64,000 nucleotides of DNA, from assembly GCA_022539475.1 (NCBI GenBank), contig VCMS01000006.1, positions 388,504 to 452,503 on the forward strand, in the 5' to 3' direction. The translations under genes were made by a program, and so were the position numbers. The notes below the pieces were generated by a model. That model made no database searches. It had not been told where the DNA came from and worked only from the letters and a program-made list of their open reading frames with translations. Shown piece by piece: positions 30,873 through 42,244 of the stretch; the stretch's first letter is position 1; each line of letters starts with the position of its first letter. The stretch comes from Gracilaria domingensis. Its lineage: Eukaryota > Rhodophyta > Florideophyceae > Gracilariales > Gracilariaceae.

Positions 30873-32063
30873 ATGCATGCCTCCCGTGAAGCACCTCGTC
30901 TGTCCGTAAACCGACACTTCTTCCGAGAAAGAATGTGTTCAGGCTCTGGGTTCTTCTTATTTCTGCTCATATCTATTTCAATTTTTAAACCGTTCTTCAC
31001 TCACCAGCACATGGATTCCTCCGTGGTCAAAGTCCCATTCACAAGACCAATACAACGTTTGGAAACCATTATATCATTCCACAGTCCGTGTACGCACGGC
31101 TACGCACAGTATTCGTGCTACTCATCATTCCTATCTTTAGCAGAAGAACGACAACAACAGCGATATGTTGTTTTGCTCGTTGTAACATATGCAACGCGTC
31201 ATCTTGTTCTCAATTGGTGCATATCTACATACAAAATTCGACTTCACAACTACATACTGGTTGCGCTTGATACAGCTTCATTTCAATTCTTCTCCAACGT
31301 TAAGGCTCCCGTCGTTCAGGTTGCGAGAGCTTCTCCGCCGACTTCGCGTTCCGGAGTTTGGATTCGTCGAACTCTCCTAGCTTATGTGCTCCTTTATAAT
31401 GGCTTTCATGTTCTTATTAGTGATGCAGACGCCATTGCAGTGCGATCTCCGTTCCCCGAACTGTTATCTAACTCTTCATACTATATGTTTGACATTGTTG
31501 CTTCACCCTCTAATTTCCCAAATCCGTCGCGCGGAGAGCTTCCTATTGAATGCAATACATTTCCAAACATGAAATGGCGATATCAGCCATGCATGGGATG
31601 GATATTTCTAAGATCTACCTCTGCCATGAGAACCCTCTTTTCTGAATTATTCATTCCATACGTCTTCAAGTATTCTGATGATCAAATCGGCTTGGCCTGT
31701 GCCCTTCGATCCCTTCAGGAATCTCGGAATGAGCATAACTCATGGTCTACGACAAAAAGCACAGTTATACGCTTTAGAAATCCATCGCTGAAAATGCTAA
31801 TGCTCCCGCCAGCAAGGTACGTACGAAACTGTACCCAGTTCAAAGAGGACAAGATAAGGAACTACGGCATCTCGAAGTTTGATTTGAAAAGGGTGGCTTT
31901 GTTCCATTGTAAGGGACGGGATAAGAGGATGAATGCTGAAAACAATGGCGTGTGGTACCTTGCGGAGAATTGGAATGAATTAAGCACGTCAAACTCTCTG
32001 CCGTTCAGCGAATACCTTCGACAAATCACACTCAAAGAGGATGTCAGTGAGAAGTACATGTAG
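30873..32063 (+). CDS. type II membrane glycosyltransferase, GT77/nucleotide-diphospho-sugar transferase-like
   Basis: The 396-residue single-exon protein starts with a short basic cytosolic tail and a signal-anchor helix (about 26-42, SGFFLFLLISISIFKPFF), so it is probably a Golgi type II protein. The luminal domain carries LLYNGFHVLISDADAIAVRSPFP, whose DAD is the metal/UDP-sugar-binding DXD motif. A FLRSTSAMRTLF block and YSDDQIGLACAL resemble the 'nucleotid_trans' (PF03407) family that includes plant RGXT and arabinosyltransferases. I infer cell-wall or glycoprotein glycan synthesis. The donor sugar is unknown. ATG 30933 is an alternative start closer to the anchor. Confidence 0.72.
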   Translation: MHASREAPRLSVNRHFFRERMCSGSGFFLFLLISISIFKPFFTHQHMDSSVVKVPFTRPIQRLETIISFHSPCTHGYAQYSCYSSFLSLAEERQQQRYVVLLVVTYATRHLVLNWCISTYKIRLHNYILVALDTASFQFFSNVKAPVVQVARASPPTSRSGVWIRRTLLAYVLLYNGFHVLISDADAIAVRSPFPELLSNSSYYMFDIVASPSNFPNPSRGELPIECNTFPNMKWRYQPCMGWIFLRSTSAMRTLFSELFIPYVFKYSDDQIGLACALRSLQESRNEHNSWSTTKSTVIRFRNPSLKMLMLPPARYVRNCTQFKEDKIRNYGISKFDLKRVALFHCKGRDKRMNAENNGVWYLAENWNELSTSNSLPFSEYLRQITLKEDVSEKYM

Positions 32064-33704
32064 CCGTATGCATGCTAACATCGCAGAGTTAGGCGAGGTA
32101 CGATTTTAGTTTCATTTTCCTGGTCTGTAGGTGATAACATGAATCACCTTAACAGGGATTGATTAATTTCAGCAGTCAACGTTTTGATTTATACTGAGCG
32201 GGGCTGTCAAGCACTGGAAAGCTTTGAGTAATCGAGACCCATACTATAATAAAGGATAGTCATGTTTCAATTAAAGTTAGAGGACATGCAGAGCTTGGAA
32301 CGGTCATGCTAACAGTGCAGGTATACTCCATAGCTATCGATTGAAAGAGCATTTTTTCGTGCAATGTAACATGGGGTATCAATTGCGACGCAATGTATGG
32401 TATCCAGCTCCAGACAACACTGTTGAAAATGAAAGGCACTTTGTACGATGGCGGAATTGTTTGACTGCTTCGCGTCTTGAATGCCATTCGCTGTTGAAAT
32501 TCGCTATTCACAACATTTGCAAGTGGCAGGTTAAAAAGAGAACTAGAAGGCTATTCGACAACCTTTTATATGAAGAAGCCATTAATGCGATTGGCCGGGG
32601 TACTCGTTTGCTTTCTGTTGCTTATATCATAATATTGATTATATCATTTTGACGTGGTTGTCTTGGAGCACTAGTACGAAGGTATTTACGTAACGTGGAT
32701 ATGCACTGTCCCTCTATGAAAGAAGAAAAAGTTATAATCATGAGTTTGCGTCCGCAATCTGGATCACTAGAGCTGGAAACGCATTCCCTTTCTTGGTTTG
32801 CAATAGTCTTCACACATTACAACGTACTGGTGAATGCAAGATATTTCGTATATGGAGTGAACGAGAGGTTGCAAAGTTATGGTGCTGGTAAAATGAAGAG
32901 ATGAGGTATGGGAGGGTGGTGAACACTGGTATGTTGCGTTCACGACAATCATCGTTCTCAAGCACAGTCGAAGCACGACTTGCGAAATCACTCGCACACG
33001 TCGCAGCTAAGTGAGCGGAGCCTCACAACTTGCAGGACAAAGTCCAAAGGTACACACGGCACAGCGAGCGAAGCTCGGGTTGCGGAATCTTACTTGATTC
33101 TCTGCCCAGCTGAACTTCATCTTCACTTTCTTCAGCTCCAGCTGCTCAGGAATAAGATTCATGAACTTTGTTCGATGTTATGTGCAATCTTCGATCCTCT
33201 TCCCAGTTAACATAAAGTTCAGCTGGGAAGAGGATCGAATATGATTCTGCAATCCAAGTGTCAGCTTGATGCTGCCTGTAACTTTTCTATCAATGCTGCT
33301 AGTTTCACCCAGCCTTCTCAGCAAACTCGGCTGCAAAACAATTTGTGACGAGCTTGGGCGATGATTTGCTTGAAGAATTCTTCTGGACTTTAATCGTGAA
33401 TGTTCTTTTGGGCAAAGGAGATCAAATTCTGTTAAACGAGAAAGGCTTTTTTCACTTCGTCGAAAAAGATGTGACTAAAGCATACTTGTCTATCTAGGAG
33501 TCCAAAGAGCAAGTACGGTACAAAAAACAACAGGCGGTATAATTCTAACTTCGTGGAAAGAACGTATTCCTCGACTCGTCTTTCAGAAACGTTCACAAAG
33601 CAACCTAGCATCGAAGACATGACGCTTTGTTGCCACACAATTCCTGGGGAAGCAGCGCTCGGAATCTTCTGTTTCAAACGGGTTGTCGACAAACGAGATC
33701 ACGT
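32064..33704. other. 1.6-kb region without a supported gene
   Basis: Short open frames on both strands (for example plus strand 32368-32652) have no recognisable domains. The region is AT-rich compared with its neighbours and contains the foldback at 33105-33239. It may be decayed mobile DNA. Confidence 0.35.
33105..33239. repeat. overlapping inverted repeats / foldback
   Basis: A perfect 17-bp stem (33190-33206 with 33223-33239, TTCGATCCTCTTCCCAG) has a 16-nt loop. A second pair, CCCAGCTGAACTT (33105-33117) with its complement at 33215-33227, shares the right arm. Two competing hairpins are therefore possible. It may be a MITE remnant. Confidence 0.75.
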
Positions 33705-34049
33705 TCAATAGAAAGCAGCATTGGCATAAGGTCGACGATGTACTCCGTAATCCATATTTCGCATGTGAGCGCGAGCTGCCATAGCCGACCTTCGATGAGC
33801 ATTTTGAGCTTCTACCATCATCGCAGAATGTTCCATCGCTGCTGCTGCTTCGGCTCGACGGCGAAGGTGCCGTTCGTAGCCTGAGTCGTAATCGTAGTCG
33901 TCGTAGTACGGGCGGCGGGAAGAATGGCGATGGTGACGGTGGTAGCGATGACCGTGGCGACTGTGGCGAGAGCGATGAGATCGGTATCGATGGTGACGAC
34001 GTGATGAAGAATATGAAGAGGATGAAGCAAGCATTGAAAGGAGACCCAT
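33705..34049 (-). CDS. small His/Arg/Tyr/Ser-rich protein, unknown
   Basis: A 114-residue open frame begins MGLLSMLASSSSYSSSRRHH. It has a run of His/Arg/Ser/Tyr dipeptides, a YYDDYDYDSGYE acidic aromatic patch, and an Ala/Met/His-rich second half. Low complexity means chance or disorder is possible, but the frame is clean with a compact composition. I recognise no family. A disordered nucleic-acid- or metal-binding protein is conceivable. Confidence 0.35.
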   Translation of the reverse strand: MGLLSMLASSSSYSSSRRHHRYRSHRSRHSRHGHRYHRHHRHSSRRPYYDDYDYDSGYERHLRRRAEAAAAMEHSAMMVEAQNAHRRSAMAARAHMRNMDYGVHRRPYANAAFY

Positions 34050-36364
34050 TTTCGAAAGTTAGCGGCTTCGGTGATTGCCCTCAGGTTAGTATAGTTGAGA
34101 TCGAATGTGCGTGAGCTTGGCTTGAACTCCCGGGAGTGGAAGATGACCACCTACCGATGAGCGTTTTATACCGAGAGATATCGTTCAGCGAGTGTGGAAA
34201 GCATGAATTGATCGAGCTTCCTCCACGAGTTGGCGAGAATGCACGTGACTAGAGTTCGAGCAATATTGCCTGGGTTGCACAGCATGCAGGGGCCATGCCG
34301 TCAGTGGAGACAGCGCATATGCCTATCGTTCAGGAACGCGGGCCAACACAGGGAGCGGTGCCATGTTTCCATCAGCCGCAATTCGTGAACAGCAAATTTC
34401 CAAGTGAGCATTCTTGAAGGCGTGTCTGCGCTGTTTGAATTCGGACCGTGAGTTCATGGGGAATAAGAGCCTTTCACGGAGTCCTCAACTGTCCACGACA
34501 CGCTAGTGACGCATATGAATCGGTCCTGGTGGACTAGGGGGATCATGTGTATCATGTTGTACGAACGGCAGGGTTGATTAACAGTGCACGTTCTCTAAAC
34601 GGCTCCAATGGCCCGTAGTTCAATCATTGCGCGATCGTGCAGCGGACACCGCATCCTGAAGAGCCCCTTGCTTGACGCCATTACGGAGCTCATGGAAATC
34701 GATGATGCTACCAAAAGTGTGGAACAGAAAGGCCACACCTGGACACGGTCATTTCTGTTCTGGAAACAGTGGACAACGTCGATGGGTGTAGGCTCAATAG
34801 ATACCAGTGCGTGTCTGCTGTCCTCAGTGTACCGTCGTACCATGGAAAGCCTTGCAATATGGAAGGCCTCACTTTCATGAAGAAGCGCGAGCAATCGAAC
34901 GCTTTCTACACGTTGCCGTGCCCTCCCAGTGTACGGGTCATCAACAAGTACAGTGTACCTCACTTTTAAAGTCGGGGAACACCTTTCCTCTTTTACTGTC
35001 CGTTCCGAGCGGTCCCACGACACCTATGCGGGCCACAGTTTCTCTCCCGTATCTGTATGGAATATACGCCTGGGATGAAATATGGAAAGCAGTCCGTGAG
35101 ATCCGCTTCTTTCATCTCAATCGCCCACTACACGTATGCCGAAGTACGACTCGTCGAGGAAGCGTACCAGCGGACCATGCTACAAGAACGCGACACACTC
35201 AAAACCAACATCCCTGGAGAGGGCCGTAAGTTTGGACACGCTTCCGTTGTCCTCTGTCCAACTTAGAGGGGAAACGACTTCTATGCGAGGAATATCCTTG
35301 CAAGTGACATAATAAACACTGTCTATGACAGGAGTTAGGGATAGCGAAGCTGAAGGACCCTTCCGAGTACCAAGTCATGGGGCACTGGAATCTCACAGAA
35401 CGTGGATCCCTTCAGAGACAGAGGAATGGACCACACAAACGAGAATCTGTTCCTCAACGTGTATTGGCTGAAGATAAGAGAGTTAAGATACTTTGGTTAT
35501 AATATTATTATATCGCATATTACGCGAATGCATCGTGAGACCTATAGAGATTACCTACGGCTTTAGAGCCGTGGATTTGACATCAATCTCTGCGCGACAG
35601 ACCTTGGCAATGTTACTTCAAACTCTACACGCTGAATTCTCATTCTGAGGGGCAATCAGTGCCGACAATGGTTTAGAAGTTAACCTTGGCTGACTTGATA
35701 CTCCGAGCAGAAGGAGAATGTGAGAAAACCCTTGTAGTATCCCTCTCTGCCGACGATATCCACGTGTTGAATGAATAGATATGTGGGAGGAGAAACCCAG
35801 CAGCCGTTCATAACGAAACGCTCCACGGTAGAAAACACATCAAGAACCTGGTACTCTTTCTGTTGCTGCAACCCACTGAGTGTAGCATGGTTATTGATTT
35901 ATGGTAGATGGTCGCAGCATAAAGGGGTTATAGGTTGTTGGATCATCAGCAAGCAAATGTGTGTAAGGAACTGACATACGTGTTTCACAAAAGGGAGAGC
36001 TGATGACTTCATCGCTCCTGTGGTTTCACAGATACAATGTTCTTGAAATATTGATGTTCATCGACTGAATAGAACAAATGGGCTTGTTGGTGAAGCTGGG
36101 TACCCAGAGTAGTTCTTGCGAAGTTTCTATTTGGTGTGTCAAACAAGTGATGGGGAACACAGGTACTCAAATCAACCAACCTGATCTCATCAAACAAAGC
36201 GTTGTGTCCCGCGGTCTGTGTGAATCTGAGATAGATCAGTTGACATAATCTGCATATTGCTTTAGAGTTGTTGGCTTTATGCAGAGACGAGCTCAAATCA
36301 TCATCCTCTCTTGTAGCTTCATTTTGAGAAGGGAAGAAAGTCTGTGCTGAGCCCGTTAGAGATC
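34050..36364. other. 2.3-kb region without a supported gene; decayed coding-like fragment at 34.74-35.27 kb
   Basis: Between about 34,740 and 35,266 one plus-strand frame is open except for one stop and looks protein-like (for example SISIAHYTYAEVRLVEEAYQ-type text near 35,110-35,170). I recognise no family. The rest is low-information AT-rich DNA. A degraded transposon or gene is my best guess. Confidence 0.3.
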
Positions 36365-38669
36365 TTAATCCTTTCCGGATATGATGGCCAAAAACGCTTC
36401 TTGAGGAATTGAAACCCTTCCAACTGTTTTCATTCTCTTCTTTCCCTCTGCTTGCTTCTTCAATCTATGTATGAAAGATTGAAGGAAATATGCATAAAAA
36501 GTTAGAACTACAGTATGTATCTAGCACGCAATGAAACACATGGAAGTGTATTAACTCACAGTTTTTTCTTCCGGCTTGCATCTCCACCGTAGCATTTCGC
36601 AGTGACATCTGCAAGGATTGAATAAACTTTGTCAACAAACAGCTACTGTGCAAGCAGAGAGAATATATGAACTCACCTTTCCGATAAGGGTTTATGTGCT
36701 GACTCGCCAAGATCTTTCCGCCCACTACAGCCTGTATGTTCACTTTAAACATCTGTCTCGGAATGACGTCCTTTAGTTTTTCTACCATCCACCGCCCTTG
36801 GCTATATGCCTTCTCTTCATGAACAACGGAGGACAGACTATATTCAACAAAAAACCAAGAATCGATAAGGGCAGAAGTAAGGTTAGCAACTGCTCTCAAG
36901 ATTCGTATGCATGCGATAACTTACCCGTCCACTGGTTGTCCGGCAACATGAATGTCCATTCTTTTGAGCTTGTTTGGTTTCATTCCTTCCATTTCATAAT
37001 TCATCGAAGCAAATCCTGCACTCCTCGATTTCAAAACGTCATGAAAATCGGTTACAAGCTCGGCAAGAGGTACGGAATAAACTAATTTGACTCGATCAAG
37101 ACCTACGTAGCGCTGGTCTCGAAGTTCACCTCTTCTCGACTGTGCCAAATCCATAAGAGGACCAATGTGATCGTGACTACAAATAATTTCAACCTTTGCG
37201 TACGGCTCCATAATCTTTACATGACCCGATGGAATAGCAGAAGGATTCGAGATCAATTTCCACTCTTCTGAACCTTGAGGTTGGATCTATGGTACGTCAC
37301 ACGAGAGTAGCATGCTTTGTCAGTTTTGACCATGGAGTTCTATGGAAGTATGCTGTGAGCGAGCCTACTTACCGAATAGGAAACGGATGGGGTAGATGCG
37401 ATGAGATCTAAACCAAATTCTGTCTCTAATCTCTCTTGCGTGACGGACATGTGCAGGAGACCAAGAAATCCGCATCTAAAGCCTGTTCCCATGGCTGCTG
37501 ATGTATCCGGTTCAAAGACTATGCTTCCGTCCTGCAATTGGAGCTTCTGAAGTGCTACACGTAAAGAGTGTATATCACAAGAATCCGAGGGAAACAAGCC
37601 ACAGAAGACAACTGGTCTTGTAGGTTCATATCCGGGTAAAGCAGCCTCCGCCGCTGCTGTACCACAATGAGTAAGCGTATCACCAAGTGGAATATCGCCA
37701 ACTCGTTTGATAGATGCTGTGAGGTATCCGATATCTCCCGGCTCGAGCTTGTCTGAAGGAACTTCGTCAGGTTCAAGAAATCCGATGGTTTCGACAATAT
37801 ATTCCATGGGTTTATTCCCAAGTTCTTTAGAATCGCGCAATGAGCATGGAGAGATGCGATCGCCCTTTCGTACAACGCCATTCACAACACGGATGAATAG
37901 CACTACACCGCGGTAAGAATCATAGTAGGAGTCGAACACAAGTGCCTGCAAAGGTCTTTCTAAAGACCCTTGCGGAGCCGGAAGACGTTCGATTACAGCG
38001 TCGAGCAGCTCTTCTATGCCTATACCTTGTTTTGCAGACGTCAATATCGCTTGAGAAGCATCGATTCCAACGAGATTTTCGATCTGATTTCGCGCATTAT
38101 CAACGTCTGCTGTTGGTAAATCAATCTTGTTGATGACAGGGAGAAGCTCAAGCCCGGCTTCTAACGCGAGTTCAACGCTGCTTAGAGTCTGTGCCTGCAC
38201 CCCTTTCGTCGCATCCACAACCAAAAGGGCACCTTCGACAGCGCGCGCAGATTGCGAAACTTGACGCGAAAAGTCATGATGACCAGGACAATCAATGAGG
38301 GTAACTTTGTGATCACACCATGACATGCGAGCTGCCCTCGCTTTGATTGTGATCTGCCGTTGTCTTTCAATGGGGTTGGAATCCAGAAACTGAGAGCACT
38401 CCTCTATTTTCTCGACAGGAACAGTTCCTGTCGTCTGCAGTAGCCGGTCACTTAGAGTGCTCTATTTGATCAAATGCTCCGCGGCCTGGTCAGTAAAACA
38501 TCCGTACCTATGGACATCCGCAGGACCGTTTCGCCCGAAAAGAAGCATTGAAACGGGTTCTTACCTTTCCAGAGTCGATATGAGCGATGATTACAAGATT
38601 TCGCAAAGAATCCATTGCTGTTCGTCGAGTTGCAGTAGACATCGCACGTCTCCATATCCTTTGGATCAT
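36365..38669 (-). CDS. GUF1: translation factor GUF1/EF4 (LepA), six exons
   Basis: GUF1 is the organelle homologue of bacterial LepA/EF4, a ribosome-bound GTPase. Exons are 38565-38669, 37373-38461, 36925-37286, 36677-36837, 36560-36608 and 36365-36464. The introns are 103, 86, 87, 68 and 95 nt, all GT-AG. Phases agree and give 621 residues. The N-terminus [18 protein letters not shown] looks like a mitochondrial presequence. G1 is AHIDSGK|ST; the first intron cuts the P-loop between Lys and Ser, and Ser replaces the usual His. Other motifs are DCPGHHDF (G3) and NKIDLP (G4). The LepA C-terminal domain shows [27 protein letters not shown] and GKKRMKTVG. It is the most intron-rich gene here. 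Mitochondrial rather than plastid location is inferred. Confidence 0.9.
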
Positions 38670-39211
38670 TTTTCTTTAAACTCATATCTTTATCGGACTG
38701 TTAGATGTTGTACATATGAAGACTTGCGTTGAATGCGCCTGGAATTCGAATTCAATATGAATTCTCTTCGAGCGCTCAAACAACTCCAAACCTCTGGGCG
38801 CTGATCGTGTCTATGCCGTTGGGAATGAATTCTGTCTTTGGGAAGCAGTTGTTGTTGACTTCACAGTGTGGCCGAAATATAGTTACATAAGGCGTCCATG
38901 GGGGCAACGAACCCTCATCGAGTGTGATCCTTTTCAGGGTTGTAAATTGACGGTGGTCACGTCTCATTGAGGCCCTGCTGTTTCAGATTTGCACTGTTTA
39001 ATGGAACAATTCGAGACGGAAATAATAAAAAACAGCCATTCTAAATGTGCCTGCCTCCACGTGCGGTGCTTCCGGCAAAGGTTTGAGTCTAGGTTGCCAC
39101 TGCTATCTTGCTCGCTGCTCTTTCATATTCCTGCACTCTATATAGCCGCGCTGCTGCATTCAAGTTTCTCTGGAACTTTTCGAGCGCCCACTGCGCGCAA
39201 AAGCTTATAAG
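38670..39211. promoter_or_regulatory. divergent promoter region GUF1 / RPN12 with TATA-like box
   Basis: A 542-bp gap between divergent genes. CTATATAG at 39138-39145 lies about 70 nt before the RPN12 ATG and is a plausible TATA box. I see no other feature. Confidence 0.4.
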
Positions 39212-40185
39212 ATGGCTGGAAACATCAAAGCGAAGATTGAGCTGTTGGAAAGACAGATCCAGGGCGACAGCGACTTACAATCATGTGCCGCGCTACTAAC
39301 TGAACTTAAGGTACGTGATGAGCGCATGCTTCCTTCCGTGAGTAACCGGAAACGGGCCTTGAAACTGACGATCGGAGAACAACTGCTCGATCGAAACACT
39401 GTTCTCAGATAGCGTTAACAACATTACCAGGACTAGCGCCCGCAACACACGTAACAGCATCAGCAATTCCGTAAGTTTGCCAGCGCAAAGCAGTTGTTTT
39501 TGCTCGTGCGATATTGATAATATGGAGACTAACAGAAACAATTGGACGCAGAGATATTGCTTTGGCGCGTGATGTTTACGAATTAGCTACTTTGTTAAGT
39601 GTGAAACAGGAAGATGATGTATCGTTCGAGCGACATGTAGCGCAGGTGAAGACGTACTACGTGGACTATGCAGGGGTGATTCCACAGTCTGGTCGTCAAA
39701 ACCTGATCCTCGGACTGAATCTGCTGCGTCTGATGGCGCAAAATCGAATCGCAGAGTTTCACACGGAATTGGAACTGGTGCCACCATCAGCGCGAGGCGA
39801 CAAGTACATCAACTATCCGCTGCGCCTGGAGAACTACCTGATGGAAGGGTCGTACTCCAAAATTAGGGAGGAGAAAATCGCGGCGCCGGACGCGTCGTTT
39901 AATCTTTTTGTGGACATGCTGATGAACACGGTTCGTGAGGAGATTGCGGCGTGTTGCGAAAGGGCTTACAAGAGTCTGGGGTTCGAGTCGGCGCAGAAGA
40001 TGTTGTCGATCTCGAGTGAAGAGGAACTGATGGAGCTGTGCGCGCAGAAGGGGTGGAATGTAGAAGGGGGGGTGATTAGCTTCGCGGACCAGGAAGAAGT
40101 GAGTCCCGCGATCGACCAGGTTCGGTCGGAGGACTTTATCACGAGGTCGCTGCTATACGCAAGAGAGCTAGAGCAAATTATCTAG
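39212..40185 (+). CDS. RPN12: 26S proteasome regulatory subunit RPN12/PSMD8, three exons
   Basis: RPN12 completes the lid of the 19S regulatory particle. Exons are 39212-39310, 39409-39470 and 39528-40185. The introns are 98 nt (GTACGT...TCTCAG) and 57 nt (GTAAGT...TGGAG). Phases agree and give 272 residues, close to the family's ~260-270. Signatures include IALARDVYELATLLSV, FERHVAQVKTYYVDYAG, LGLNLLRLMAQNRIAEFHTE and the SGSY-like MEGSYSKI block. The PCI/CSN8-type end runs through EEIAACCERAYKSLGF. The second acceptor is unusually purine-rich (ATATGGAG), so its exact place is less sure. Confidence 0.9.
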
Positions 40186-40719
40186 ATATGAGGGGCACGG
40201 CAGTAAACGAGAAGCGCTGTTTTGGGAATGACAAATGACGTTTTTACTTTTGAATTTGAGCTAGACTGCTGAACACGCAAAATACATAGACGAAGTGAGG
40301 CACGCAGAAAAGAAGGAAAAGAAGAAAAGAGCGGTGGATCGGGGGAAGCAAAAATTGCCGTCACAAAGGACAGACACGTTCGATAGTTAGATTGCAACTG
40401 GCAATGCCGACTCTCCGCAAAGCGTCATGGAGCAGGCAATTTCCTATGCGCAAGAACGTGGGGAACTCTCCAGGCACAGTCGGCGCGGCCGTCGCGCCGC
40501 GGCGGCTTAAGTAGGGGCAGCGCGCCGCGAGGACACGCATGCCACGCGGCCACGGGGCAGGGCAGCTGAGCAGCCACGTTGGCGCGCGCGCGTGCGCGGC
40601 GCGCGCGGCCGCGGCATTGGGACGGCGCGCGTTGTGGTGGCGCCACATCGCGCGCGCGCTGGCGCTCATTGGGCGGCGCCAAAGTGCGCCGCTTGAATTC
40701 AACTGCGCGCGCCGCCGCT
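40186..40719. other. intergenic, strongly CpG-rich
   Basis: A 534-bp stretch with long GCGC/CGCG alternations (40,480-40,690). It is probably the promoter of the next gene. The same region is open in several frames only because of composition. Confidence 0.35.
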
Positions 40720-41613
40720 ATGCTCCGCTCGTACACTCGTGGAGCCGCCTTAAATGGCGCCACCTTCGTGAGCGCCGCGCTCGTCGCGCTCTCGCCACCG
40801 CGGCTGCTCGCCGCCTCGTACTCGTCAAGCGGTCCGTTACCCGGTAACGGCCGTGTTTCCGCGGGGCGCTTGCTTGCCGCCTTTCGCTCTTGCCTGCCCG
40901 TCGCCGCGTCGGCGCCGGCGCGCTTGCAACGGCGGAGCGCGAACGGCTGCGGCAGCCTTTCGCTTGCTCTGCGGCGCGACATGTACGGCATGCGCTCCGA
41001 GTCCATCCGCGTGCGACGTGCTCGCTCGCCGATTTATACGACGTCGCAGACCACGCGCCACAATCTCAACGCCATGCTGCAGCACAACGCCCTCACTGCG
41101 CGCGTCGTGGCGTTTGAGACGTCCCCGCTGCGAATTTTCCCCCGTCATGCTTACAAGAACGCATTGATTGCCACCAGACGGCTCACTGGAGACGTTCACA
41201 ACATGAGGAAAGCAGCGTCTACCAACTGGCAAAAACGCACCCTGGATGAGATTGAATCGCTGCTCAAACAATGTCGCATCCACGCCATGATCAAGTCCGC
41301 CTCTGTCAGCGTTGCGCAGGATGTGTTTGTATTGCTATCGCAGTATCTCGGAATCTGTGCCGTACCGGACAAGTTTGTGGTTCGTCAACTGGCTGCGGAT
41401 GTACCCGTCAGTGCGCACGCGGTCAAGCATGCAAATCGGCCGCCGGCTAATGCATCGTGGTTCCGTCGATCAGTATCGCACAAACAAGCCTTTCAAACAA
41501 GTTTCTCCACAAACTCGCTACAGGCTGAAACCCTGCCACACTCGCGCTCATCGTGCACATCTTTCCCCAAAATCTATTCCAATCCGAACCTGTTCAAGAG
41601 CGACAACCATTGA
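40720..41613 (+). CDS. unrecognised protein, possibly organelle-targeted
   Basis: From ATG 40720 a 297-residue frame starts MLRSYTRGAALNGATFVSAA, rich in Arg, Ala and Ser with few acids, like a mitochondrial or plastid leader. The middle has TRHNLNAMLQHNALTARVVAF, then a more regular part (TNWQKRTLDEIESLLKQCRI, QDVFVLLSQYLGICAVPDKF). The C-terminus is Ser-rich. I know no family for it. The frame also extends upstream to 40579. Codon composition falls from extreme GC to moderate across the gene, as in neighbouring genes. Coding status is likely but not proven. Confidence 0.45.
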   Translation: MLRSYTRGAALNGATFVSAALVALSPPRLLAASYSSSGPLPGNGRVSAGRLLAAFRSCLPVAASAPARLQRRSANGCGSLSLALRRDMYGMRSESIRVRRARSPIYTTSQTTRHNLNAMLQHNALTARVVAFETSPLRIFPRHAYKNALIATRRLTGDVHNMRKAASTNWQKRTLDEIESLLKQCRIHAMIKSASVSVAQDVFVLLSQYLGICAVPDKFVVRQLAADVPVSAHAVKHANRPPANASWFRRSVSHKQAFQTSFSTNSLQAETLPHSRSSCTSFPKIYSNPNLFKSDNH

Positions 41614-42244
41614 TCCACAGCTACTGCATATCACACTTAGTAAAAGAGAGAAAACTTCAACTGCTGCTACACACGACGGTTCTGCTCATGGCGTTCACCG
41701 CGGCGGCGACGACGGCGCGGAGGTGTAGACACCAATGTCAGCTGGTGTGAGCAGCTGGCGCGCGACGCGCTTGCGCTGCTGTGATACTGTAAACCTGCCG
41801 TTTCTGTGTGTGTCCACGACGGCACAGGACAACAACTCGAGTTTGGCGTGGCCCACAGCGCTGTTTACGTGAGCTGCCGTCGATGCACGAAACCTGCATG
41901 GCACAGCTGCATCTGCGCGCATGCCGCTACTGCTTCCTACCGTAAAACGCACCGCCTGCTGTGCTTGTGTAAGGGGTTTTTTTTGTTGCTCCGTGGTGTG
42001 GAAGCCCTGTGGAAGCTGCGTTTGTGTGTATTTCCCAGGCAAGCACTCTGTTCTGAATCCTGACATTGTGTTCTTGCGGGCAATCGGATGCATGATGCAT
42101 ACGCCGACGCTACGCACAATTGTTCATGTCGGTAGCGAAACACAAAACCACATGCTAGTAGCTTCCCCGCGCTCTAGTATTTACACCGAAACAAGTGACA
42201 GATACAAAAGTATACATGGTACAGCTATTCAAGACAGTACATGT
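41614..42244. other. convergent intergenic region
   Basis: A 631-bp stretch between the unrecognised gene and the AlgH 3' end. Open frames have no domain. I see no feature. Confidence 0.35.

Noticed and set aside
32341-32652. 103-codon plus-strand frame ending in a hydrophobic tail
   Set aside because: No known family, AT-rich surroundings and weak start; not enough to call a gene.
34595-35266. Overlapping frames on both strands suggesting a gene
   Set aside because: Each is broken and unrecognised; kept only as a possible decayed fragment.
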